This document shows positions 1 to 5,854 of a stretch of 7,152 nucleotides of DNA, piece after piece. The stretch is from Burkholderiales bacterium. Lineage in GTDB: Bacteria > Pseudomonadota > Gammaproteobacteria > Burkholderiales > Burkholderiaceae_C. Made by a program: the position numbers and the translations under genes. The stretch is from NCBI GenBank assembly GCA_011391855.1, contig JAABPT010000069.1, positions 1 to 7,152 on the forward strand, read 5' to 3'. Within the stretch, counting starts at the first letter, position 1; each line of letters begins with the position of its first letter. Under the pieces are notes generated by a model that saw only the letters and a list, made by a program, of their open reading frames with translations, was not told the DNA's origin and did not search any database.

Positions 1-517
1 AGTCGTTGGCCCACAGCAGCATCAGCGCCGTGGCCAGCAGCGGCCCGACGAAGGCGCCCACGGTGTCGAGCGACTGCCGCAGACCGAAGGCGGCACCGCG
101 GATGGCGGCCGGCGTGATGTCGGCCAGCAAGGCGTCGCGCGGCGCGCCGCGGATGCCCTTGCCGACGCGGTCGATGAAGCGGGCGGCGACGACGGCACCC
201 ACGCCGCTGGCCATCGCGAAGACGGGCTTGCTCAGCGCCCCCATCGCATAACCCAGAACGGCCAGGCCCTTGCGCTTGCCCAGAACGTCGCTGAGCGCAC
301 CCGAGAAGACCTTGGAGATCAGCGCCGTCGACTCGGCGATGCCCTCGATGATGCCCACGGCCAGCACGCTGACCCCGAGCGTGCCGACCAGGAACAGCGG
401 CAGCAGGCTGTGCACCATCTCCGACGAGATGTCCATCAGCAGGCTGACGAAGCCCAGCACCCACACCGCGGCAGGCAGCCGGGTGCGACTCGGGCCGCGA
501 AGGGCGGGGTCAGCCAT
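1..517 (-). CDS. MFS transporter, N-terminal part (gene runs off the left edge)
   Basis: Reading the minus strand from the ATG at 517-515 gives 172 uninterrupted residues to the window edge, beginning MADPALRGPSRTRLPAAVWV. The sequence is that of a major facilitator superfamily permease of the inner membrane. A first transmembrane segment (about residues 16-45) carries the DISSEMVHSLLPLF stretch common in one proton-linked MFS branch. The helix 2-3 loop has the family's motif A as SGALSDVLGKRKG (about 72-84). Later come the RFIDRVGKGIRGAPRDALLA loop (113-132) and GLRQSLDTVGAFVGPLLA (145-162), the helix-5 signature. About 170 of the usual 400-430 residues are visible, so roughly the first five helices. 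No strong Shine-Dalgarno is seen before the ATG. The substrate cannot be told. The family call is firm; the exact start is less certain. Confidence 0.9.
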   Translation of the reverse strand, partial: MADPALRGPSRTRLPAAVWVLGFVSLLMDISSEMVHSLLPLFLVGTLGVSVLAVGIIEGIAESTALISKVFSGALSDVLGKRKGLAVLGYAMGALSKPVFAMASGVGAVVAARFIDRVGKGIRGAPRDALLADITPAAIRGAAFGLRQSLDTVGAFVGPLLATALMLLWAND

Positions 518-1280
518 GTGACGGGATTCTGCTCGCCGCGGCCGGCGGCAGCCGCCCGCACAACCGCGCTCGTTGGTCTGCGTTGAAGCTTCGCTTTGAC
601 ATCGCACCCGCCGTCAGGCACACGCCGCCGCAGACCGCCAGGGTTGGCTCGGGATGCAGAGCCGGGTCAGCGCCGGGCATTGCGTCGGCGCCATGCTGTC
701 GACATCAAGGTCAACCCTGAGACCGAAGAGCCGACCGAAGAACAGTCCGGGAACAGCCGACTCACCGAAACGCGGCTGTGGAGGCTTCCAGGTCGAGGAC
801 CTTCAGCACGCCGCAGGCCAGTCCTGGCCTTGCAGAGGGCGTTTGAATTTCCTACGCCCAGCCCGCGCGCAACACAGTCGGGAGCACGCCTGCACGCTGG
901 GCGCCTGCCGGGCTTTGGGAGAACCCCGCGCTGGGGCGAGTCAGGGTGTGAGCCGAGGCATCGGCGCGGCCGCCATCGACAAGCTCGCGCACGAGGATGG
1001 GTCTGTACGCTGATGGGCGACCTGACCGCGAACATCAGGCACTCCACCCGGCCAGCGGCGTTGCACTGCACCCAGTCGTTTGCCAGCGCCGGACGGGTGT
1101 TGCGACTTCTGCGACGCTCCCAACCCGCGCGGGCGGCACGCCATGCAGGCGTTCCGCGAACCCCGGCTGGCGTATCCACGGCCCACATGCACTTCCAGTT
1201 CAAGCGCTGCGGCTATGTCGTCACCGACCGCAAGGACCACGCGCCGGGCTGTCCGGCCAGCGGCGGCCGCGTCCTTGAGT
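518..1280. other. Gene-poor stretch, no convincing coding region
   Basis: About 760 bases separate the MFS start from the stop of the NTF2-like gene. Long open frames exist on both strands, up to 275 codons, but their translations are rich in Arg, Pro, Ala and Ser with no recognisable domain, as expected of chance open frames in GC-rich DNA. None has a good ribosome-binding site. I see no tRNA, transposon end or strong terminator. The left part must hold the MFS promoter, but no clear -35/-10 pair could be picked out. The segment at 1098-1300 has short cysteine-containing stretches in two frames that could be a broken small gene. Confidence 0.6.
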
Positions 1281-1802
1281 TCAAGGCTTGCGCTCAGGTG
1301 GATTCATCCAACGATACGTCGGACCGTCCTGCAGGTCAGGCCGATAGACCAGCGACGCGATCTTGCCGTCGCGGAACTGGATGCTGTCCGAGCCGACGAT
1401 GCGCCCAAAGCCGGCCTTGGTGAGCGGATCGCTGGTCAGCTCGACGCGCGTGCGCAACTCGACCCCGTCCCACACCAACTGGCGGACCTTGACGCCGAGT
1501 CTGTTCGCGACGAAGGGGCCGAACAAACCCTCGCGGATGGCTGCCTTGCCGACGCAAGGCGCCTTGGCGGTGCAGCCCGGGCCGGCGATGACGACAGCGT
1601 CGTCGGTGAACTGCTCGAGCGCGGTGTCGATCTGGCCGCGGTTGAACGCGTCCTCGTAGCGCGCGTAAGTCAGGACCGGCAAGGCGTCGTCCGGCGCGGC
1701 CGTGGCGGGTGCTGCCACCAGCATCGCGACCAGTGCGGCCAACGCGGCCGGTGCGGGCGTCCGGGGCGCCCGGGCGGTCACAGGGGGGATCTGCGGGTTC
1801 AT
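1281..1802 (-). CDS. Secreted NTF2/SnoaL-like protein
   Basis: A 173-residue protein. Residues 1-36 look like a signal peptide: a short basic N-region (R11, R14), a hydrophobic core AALAALVAMLVAA and a probable cleavage after ATA near residue 35, so export to the periplasm is expected. The mature part fits the cystatin-like NTF2/SnoaL fold. YARYEDAFNRGQIDTALEQF (46-65) is the first helix, DDAVVIAGPGC a strand, and VGKAAIREGLFGPF (84-97) the motif where such proteins build their pocket. Strands VRQLVWDGVELRTRVELTS and SIQFRDGKIASLVYRPD follow. Cys77 and Cys83 flank the pocket-entry loop and could form a disulphide in the periplasm. The fold serves enzymes and binding proteins alike, so no activity is assigned. 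The start is supported by a GAGGAG ribosome-binding site. The gene diverges from the CadC-like regulator, whose likely target it is by position only. Confidence 0.85.
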   Translation of the reverse strand: MNPQIPPVTARAPRTPAPAALAALVAMLVAAPATAAPDDALPVLTYARYEDAFNRGQIDTALEQFTDDAVVIAGPGCTAKAPCVGKAAIREGLFGPFVANRLGVKVRQLVWDGVELRTRVELTSDPLTKAGFGRIVGSDSIQFRDGKIASLVYRPDLQDGPTYRWMNPPERKP

Positions 1803-1808
1803 GCCATT

Positions 1809-1814
1809 CTCCTC
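1809..1814 (-). promoter_or_regulatory. Ribosome-binding site of the NTF2-like gene
   Basis: Read on the minus strand this is GAGGAG, a strong anti-Shine-Dalgarno match, six bases before the ATG at 1802. It fixes the long start with the full signal peptide rather than the internal Met27, which would remove half of it. Confidence 0.8.
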
Positions 1815-1833
1815 AGAAGGGGCAGAGGGTTGC

Positions 1834-1847
1834 CCCGCACGTGCGGG
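1834..1847. promoter_or_regulatory. Perfect 14-bp palindrome, candidate operator
   Basis: CCCGCACGTGCGGG is its own reverse complement with no spacer. It lies 31 bases upstream of the NTF2-like start and 152 bases upstream of the CadC-like start, in the shared divergent intergenic region. A palindrome with no spacer is a poor RNA hairpin because there is no loop, so a site for a dimeric DNA-binding protein is the more natural reading. The bound protein is unknown. If the NTF2-like gene's promoter lies upstream of it, the site would fall in the early transcribed region and suit a repressor. Confidence 0.5.
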
Positions 1848-1895
1848 ACGATGTCGAGGTTGCCAACGAAGCGGTGCGCAAGTCCCGAACGAACG

Positions 1896-1922
1896 CCGAT
1901 CAATTCTGAAAATATCCGATCA
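1896..1922. promoter_or_regulatory. CCGATCA direct repeats flanking the AT-rich core of the divergent promoter region
   Basis: CCGATCA occurs at 1896-1902 and again at 1916-1922, exactly 20 bases apart, close to two helical turns. The 13 bases between are the only clearly AT-rich tract in the intergenic region (ATTCTGAAAATAT is within it). Winged-helix regulators of the OmpR/CadC class often bind direct repeats on one face of the helix, so this is a candidate binding site or promoter core. A 7-base repeat within 200 bases can arise by chance; the spacing and position are what make it worth listing. Confidence 0.3.
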
Positions 1923-1999
1923 CGCACCCGCCTGAGCAGCTTCCAGCCCCCCGCGTTCAGGCGCAGAATCGAAAAAGATCGTCGGCTCCGGGAGAGGCG

Positions 2000-3802
2000 A
2001 TGGCAGCGATCAACGATTCCGTGCGAGTCCGCGGCGCCGACAGCGCCGGCCGGCTTGCGTTGGGCCCGCTGACGCTGGACCTTCACCGCGACCTGCTGCT
2101 CGATGAGAACGGCCGGCCGCTGGAACTGCGCCCGCAGGCTTTCGAGGTGCTGCGACTGCTGGCGGCGAACGCCGGCCAGCTGGTGAGCAAGGACGAACTG
2201 ATGGCCACGGTGTGGCCGGGTGTGGTGGTCACCGACGACTCCTTGGTCCAGGCGGTCAGCGATCTGCGGCGCGCACTCAATGACGCCGGTCACCGGATCG
2301 TCAGGACCGTGCCTCGGCGCGGCTACACACTGGTGGCCGATGCGCGGGTCGAGACAGCGCCTGCTCCTGCGCTCGCGCCATCGGCATCATCGGCGCTGCC
2401 GGCCGGGCCGGCGGCCACCGAGCGCACGCCGGACTCCCGCCGGGTCACATGGTCCTGGGCCGCCGCCGCGGCGGTGGTGGTGGCGGTGGCCGCCTGGGTT
2501 GCAGCGCCCACGCTCCACAGCGCCCGGGACGCCACCGCCATGGCGGACGCAGCCCGCCAGGCCATGCCCGACCGGCCGTCGATCGCGGTGCTGGCCTTTC
2601 GCGACCCGCGGGCCACGACCGACGGCGGGCTGCTGGCCCGCGGCCTTGCCGAGAGCATCGTTGCCGAGCTGGCGCGCAATGTCGACCTGCGGGTCGTGTC
2701 CGCGCACTCGAGCTTCGCGCTCGCCGGCAGCGGCCTGCCGGCAGCCGAGATCGGCCGCCGTCTGCGCAGTCGCTACCTGGTCGACGGAACGGTCCAGCGT
2801 GATGGTGAATCGCTGCGCGTCGACGTCGAGATGGTCGACAGCCAGGACGGCCATCTCGTGTGGTCGAGCCAGCGCGTGGTCGAAAGCGGTGGCGTGCTGA
2901 CCCAGCGCGACGACCTGGTGCGGCGGATCGCAGGCAGCGTTCACTCTCGGCTGCGCCAGTCCGAGGAGCGGCGTGCGCTGGCACGGCCACCGAAGAACCT
3001 CGACGTTTACGCGATGACGCTGCGCGCCGTCGCGCTCAAGCACCGATTCCAGCCCGACGCGACGCGCGAGGCGCGCAGCCTACTGGAGAAGGCCATCGCC
3101 TCCGACCCGGACTACGCGCCGGCCTGGCTGTACCTCGCCATGGTCAACGCGCTCGACTCGCTGCTCAGGCTCACCGGCGAATGGCATCCGGGCCGGTACG
3201 ACGAGATGATCCTGCAGGCGCAACGGGCGATCGAACTCGACCCGCAACTGCCGATGGCGTACTTCGCGCTCGCCCTGGCACAGGCCGAAGGGCGCCAGTT
3301 CGAGGCCGCACTCGGCAACGCGCAACGCTGCGCCGCGCTCGGGCCGGGCGATGCCGATTGCATGCAGTACATCGCGGCGATCCAGATCCGCATGGGCCGG
3401 GGCGGCCCTGCGCTGGCCCAGATCGAACAGGCGATCGATCTGAGCCCGATCCCGCCGCCCTGGATCCACGTGAGTCACGCCGGCGCCTTGTGGCTGCAGC
3501 AGCGCAACGAGCAGGCCGTGCATGCCGCCGACGAATGCCTGCAGCAAGCACCGCGGTACCTGGGTTGCCGCAGATTCCGCCTCGTCGCCTTGGCCGAACT
3601 CGGCCGGCTGGACGAGGCGCGCCAGGAGGCGGTGCGCATCCGGGACCAGTTCCCGCAGGCCGACCTGGCGTGGATGGTGAGCCACTTCACCGACGATGCG
3701 GCCGAGGCGCGCCAGCGCATCGCGGCGGCGACGCTCGCAGCCGACCTGCCGGCAGCCGCGCCGCCGCCTGCCAGTGGTTCGGGGCGCACCCACGAACGCT
3801 AG
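2000..3802 (+). CDS. CadC/ToxR-type membrane-anchored transcriptional regulator with TPR-like repeats
   Basis: A 600-residue one-component regulator. Residues 19-113 are an OmpR/PhoB-type winged helix: LELRPQAFEVLRLLAANAGQ, LVSKDELMATVWPGVVVTDD, SLVQAVSDLRRALND and the wing TVPRRGYTLVA. A low-complexity Ala/Pro linker (114-148) leads to one transmembrane helix (about 151-170, WSWAAAAAVVVAVAAW). The periplasmic part begins with a TolB/FlgO-like alpha/beta domain (192-320: RPSIAVLAF, GLAESIVAELAR, YLVDGTVQ, HLVWSSQRV) and continues with TPR-like helical repeats (about 335-575, e.g. LLEKAIASDPDYAPAWLYLA and QAQRAIELDPQLPMAYFALA). Expected action: the outer part senses a signal or partner, while the anchored winged helix binds promoter DNA without phosphorylation. 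The ATG has GGAGAGG just upstream (1991-1997). It diverges from the NTF2-like gene and its stop overlaps the converging remnant. Ligand unknown. Family call firm. Confidence 0.92.
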   Translation: MAAINDSVRVRGADSAGRLALGPLTLDLHRDLLLDENGRPLELRPQAFEVLRLLAANAGQLVSKDELMATVWPGVVVTDDSLVQAVSDLRRALNDAGHRIVRTVPRRGYTLVADARVETAPAPALAPSASSALPAGPAATERTPDSRRVTWSWAAAAAVVVAVAAWVAAPTLHSARDATAMADAARQAMPDRPSIAVLAFRDPRATTDGGLLARGLAESIVAELARNVDLRVVSAHSSFALAGSGLPAAEIGRRLRSRYLVDGTVQRDGESLRVDVEMVDSQDGHLVWSSQRVVESGGVLTQRDDLVRRIAGSVHSRLRQSEERRALARPPKNLDVYAMTLRAVALKHRFQPDATREARSLLEKAIASDPDYAPAWLYLAMVNALDSLLRLTGEWHPGRYDEMILQAQRAIELDPQLPMAYFALALAQAEGRQFEAALGNAQRCAALGPGDADCMQYIAAIQIRMGRGGPALAQIEQAIDLSPIPPPWIHVSHAGALWLQQRNEQAVHAADECLQQAPRYLGCRRFRLVALAELGRLDEARQEAVRIRDQFPQADLAWMVSHFTDDAAEARQRIAAATLAADLPAAAPPPASGSGRTHER

Positions 3803-4191
3803 GGCGCGACCTGCCAGTCCGTGGCGGGCCGCGCCATCCTGGCAGGCTGCACAGACGGCCCGGTGCCCGCGGCCACCGGCTCGCGCCCCAGCTTGCGGTA
3901 CAGCGTGTTGCGGCTGATACCCAGCCGGCGCGCCGCTTCCGACAGGTTGCCGCGGCAGACTTCGACCACCCGGCTCACGGTGTGCGCCTCCTGCAGCCGC
4001 AGGTCGTCCTCGGCGTCGGCCAGCGCTTCGGCGGGCCGTGAAGCGCGCGCCGCGCGTAGGTCATCGGCCAGGTCCTCGGGCAGGTGCTGGAAGTCGATCT
4101 GCACTTCGCCGCCGGCCAGCAAGGCCACGCTGGTGGCCAGCACGTTGTGCAGTTGGCACAGGTTGCCCGGCCAGCGGAAGGCAGCCAGCGG
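3799..4191 (-). pseudogene. C-terminal remnant of a sigma-54-dependent Fis-family activator (AcoR-like)
   Basis: About 130 codons survive. They start with LAAFRWPGNLCQLHNVL, the end of the AAA+ domain, then VALLAGGEVQIDFQHLPEDL, the usual linker, and end with a Fis-type helix-turn-helix, NLSEAARRLGISRNTLYRKL. This is the tail of an enhancer-binding activator of about 600-660 residues, like AcoR. The sensory part, Walker A/B motifs and GAFTGA loop are absent. In WPGN(L/V)R the conserved arginine is Cys (TGC), which suggests loss of function. Upstream, the frame runs without a stop into the TonB receptor fragment. The only start nearby is a GTG at 4278 that lies inside the receptor piece, so no sensible initiation site exists. 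Its stop shares a CTAG with the stop of the converging CadC-like gene. An expressed short DNA-binding fragment cannot be excluded. Confidence 0.85.
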
Positions 4192-4197
4192 CGGCGC

Positions 4198-4783
4198 CTG
4201 CACCGCCGCCGGAATCGACTGCCAACCCGTGACGCCGCGGTCACCCTGGTACAGCAGCAGCGCGCTCTCGCGCAGCACCCCGGCGTCGCTGAACAGGCGG
4301 CGCCAGTGCAGGCCGGCCTGGGTCTGGTCGATCTCCTTGCGGGTGTCGTACTGGGTGGCCTGCGGCGTGGTCTGGTACGGGTCGGCATCGAACTGGGCGC
4401 GGGTCAGGCCCAGCGGATCCTGGGCGTCCTGCCGCTGGTCGGCGAACTGGAAGCTGATCCGGTCTGACCCGTTGTCCCAGCCCAGCTGAACATCGCGATC
4501 ACGCCGCCCGAGCGGTTGCCGTAGAGCGCCGAGAACGGCCCGCGCAGCACCTCGATGCGCTGTGCGCCGGCGAGGTCGAAGTGCGCCACCTGACCCTGAC
4601 CGTCGGGCACCGTCGCCAGAGTGCCTTCGGCATACAGCCGCAGCCCGCGCACGCCGAAGGCCGCCCGCGCGCCGAGCCGGTCACCAGCACGTCCTGGGTC
4701 TGCGCCCACGCCACGGGGGCGACAACGTCCAGCCGGCAGGCAGTCGCGATGGCAGGGGGCAGAGGGCAGGCAACCGGGGGGTG
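4198..4783 (-). pseudogene. Broken PqqU (YncD)-like TonB-dependent receptor
   Basis: Three pieces of one outer-membrane receptor are readable on the minus strand in shifting frames. First is a signal-peptide-like end (4783-4676): IATACRLDVVAPVAWAQ, then TQDVLVTGSA. Next is the second half of the plug domain (about 4675-4490): GARAAFGVRGLRLYAEGTLA, VPDGQGQVAHFDLAG, IEVLRGPFSALYGN, RSGGVI. Last is an early barrel piece (about 4488-4198): WDNGSDRISFQFADQ, DPLGLTRAQFDADPYQ, ATQYDTRKEIDQTQAGL, LLLYQGDRGVTGWQSIP. From memory, order and wording match E. coli YncD/PqqU, the receptor for the cofactor PQQ (compare GLTKAEW, AEQYDTRK, YQSIP). Missing are roughly 55 plug residues, 70-80 residues after GGVI, and everything beyond the early barrel (normal length about 700). 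No usable start codon precedes the first piece; TGA lies at 4786-4784. Not functional as read. Confidence 0.85.
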
Positions 4784-4830
4784 TCATCGGGGATCGGGGA
4801 TTCATAGAGCAATTCGTGGCTGTCGGCGCC

Positions 4831-4860
4831 CCGGCAGGCTGCCAGACCGGCAGCTTCCGG
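4831..4860. repeat. Strong imperfect hairpin upstream of the receptor remnant
   Basis: GCTGCC (4838-4843) and GGCAGC (4849-4854) form a perfect 6-bp stem around the loop AGACC. Two further pairs (one a G-T wobble) and then outer CCGG/CCGG arms (4831-4834 and 4857-4860) extend it to about 12 pairs with one bulged base. On the minus strand it would sit about 50 bases before the first receptor codons, so it may be a leftover leader-RNA structure of that gene. No U-run follows on either strand, so it is not a standard intrinsic terminator. Confidence 0.45.
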
Positions 4861-5012
4861 CCAGGGGACCAACACTGGGCCGTACCAGACCGTTTGTTGC
4901 GGCCATGTCCGAGCCCGCGTTTTCCCGAGCACTGCTTCAAATCGGATCAATCGGCATGGCATTGGGCATCGTCGGCGCCGCCATGCAAAGAATGAAAGGT
5001 CTTTTCGGGGCG

Positions 5013-5038
5013 CTGCAGCCGGCCGACGGCCGGCGCAG
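5013..5038. repeat. GC-rich inverted repeat upstream of the response regulator
   Basis: GCCGGCCG and CGGCCGGC (5018-5025 and 5027-5034) are perfect arms around a single A. One mismatch-like A further out, CTGC and GCAG (5013-5016 and 5035-5038) extend the symmetry. The centre is about 75 bases before the first possible start of the response regulator. The one-base spacer suits a protein-binding site better than an RNA hairpin. It could be an operator for this operon, but repeats built from GGCC are common in such GC-rich DNA. Confidence 0.35.
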
Positions 5039-5100
5039 GCGCCGCGACCGCATCGCACACGCGTCGTCTCTTCCATCATCCAGCGTGAACCGCCCGGCTC

Positions 5101-5796
5101 ATGACAGTTAGCATGCCGGTCATGCGATTGCTCGTGCTCGAAGACGACCGACTGCTCGGCGAAGCGCTGAGCACGGGCCTGCGGCAACTCGGCCACGTCG
5201 TCGATTGGTTCGGCGACGGCACCCAGGCCGATGCCGCCATCGCCGGCACGACTTACGACGCCATGGTGCTCGACCTCGGCCTGCCGGGCACCGACGGCAT
5301 GGTCTGGCTGCGCCGCTGGCGCGAGCGCGGCCTGGCGCTGCCGGTGCTGATCCTGACCGCCCGCGACGGCGTGGCGCAGCGCATCGCCGGGCTCGACGCC
5401 GGCGCCGACGACTACCTCATCAAGCCGATCGCCACCGACGAGCTGGCAGCGCGGCTGCGTGCCATGCTGCGCCGGGCTTCGGGCCGGGCCCAGGCCGAGT
5501 GGACGCATGGCGCGCTGCGCCTCGACCCCGCCACGCGGCAGGTGCATTGGCGCGACCGGGCAGTGGAACTGACCGGCCGCGAACTCGCGCTGCTCGAGGC
5601 CTTGCTCAAGCACCCGCAGCGCGTGCTGTCCAAGGCCCAGCTGCAGGAACGCCTGTACGACTGGAGCGGCAGCGAACCCGAGAGCAATGCGCTGGAGGTG
5701 CACGTGCACCACCTGCGGCGCAAGATCCACCCGTCCGTCGTGCGCACCGTGCGCGGCGTCGGCTACGCACTCGGTGCGGCGGAGGCGGATTGGTGA
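5101..5796 (+). CDS. OmpR-family response regulator (QseB/PmrA-like)
   Basis: A 231-residue two-domain response regulator. Counting from the ATG at 5101, the receiver covers about 8-122, with the acidic pair in LLVLEDD (D15, D16), the phosphorylated aspartate D58 in MVLDLGLPG, the switch threonine T86 in LILTARDG and the invariant lysine K108 in YLIKP. The winged helix (about 132-228) carries ELTGRELALLEALLKHPQRV, the recognition helix SNALEVHVHHLRRKI and the wing VRTVRGVGYAL. Wording is closest to QseB/PmrA. Three in-frame ATGs (5101, 5113, 5122) compete. Family members normally begin MR-LL-(V/L)-EDD, so 5122 is the likeliest true start; none has a clear Shine-Dalgarno. It should be phosphorylated by the kinase that starts 58 bases downstream and bind promoter DNA as a dimer. 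Regulon unknown; the divergent receptor remnant may once have been a target. Confidence 0.93.
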   Translation: MTVSMPVMRLLVLEDDRLLGEALSTGLRQLGHVVDWFGDGTQADAAIAGTTYDAMVLDLGLPGTDGMVWLRRWRERGLALPVLILTARDGVAQRIAGLDAGADDYLIKPIATDELAARLRAMLRRASGRAQAEWTHGALRLDPATRQVHWRDRAVELTGRELALLEALLKHPQRVLSKAQLQERLYDWSGSEPESNALEVHVHHLRRKIHPSVVRTVRGVGYALGAAEADW

Positions 5797-5854
5797 GCGC
5801 GCCGGGCCGCTCCCAAGCGCGCACCCCGAAGCGCACAACGCGAAGGGTCGTCCC

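Larger units (their letters stand above)
4784..5100. other. Divergent intergenic region without a gene
   Basis: About 315 bases lie between the receptor remnant and the response regulator. A less GC-rich patch (about 4885-5008) is the likeliest place for the promoter of the two-component genes, though no convincing -35/-10 pair can be named. It contains AATCGG twice, nine bases apart, near 4931-4945. A 68-codon open frame (4905-5111) with a hydrophobic stretch followed by RRRRR overlaps the regulator start, but it lacks a ribosome-binding site and has weaker third-position GC bias than the flanking genes. The two inverted repeats are listed separately. Confidence 0.5.

Noticed and set aside
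924..936. CCCC-GCGCT-GGGG hairpin as a terminator.
   Set aside because: Only four stem pairs and no T-run; such motifs are frequent at this base composition.
596..1423. 275-codon plus-strand ORF.
   Set aside because: The composition is low-information Arg/Pro/Ala/Ser, no domain is visible, and its end overlaps the well-supported NTF2-like gene on the other strand.
3799..4278. Intact 159-residue gene starting at the GTG at 4278.
   Set aside because: Its first 30 residues belong to a TonB receptor barrel and the rest to a sigma-54 activator tail. The GTG is inside the receptor sequence without a ribosome-binding site.
4790..4990. Cobalamin riboswitch before the receptor remnant (minus strand shows CCGCAAC, CCGGAAG and AGCCAC-like words in a suggestive order).
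   Set aside because: The hallmark GCCACTG and CCCCCGCAAC boxes are absent, spacings do not fit, and the receptor is PqqU-like rather than BtuB-like. GC-rich chance similarity is likelier.
4905..5111. 68-codon plus-strand ORF with a hydrophobic segment (ALLQIGSIGMALGIVGAAM) ahead of the response regulator.
   Set aside because: No ribosome-binding site, weaker third-position GC bias than neighbours, a long Arg-rich and Ser/Pro tail, and it overlaps the more probable promoter region and the regulator start.
4681..5838. 385-codon minus-strand ORF opposite the response regulator.
   Set aside because: It mirrors the regulator's coding strand, a normal result of GC-rich codon use. Its translation has no domain.
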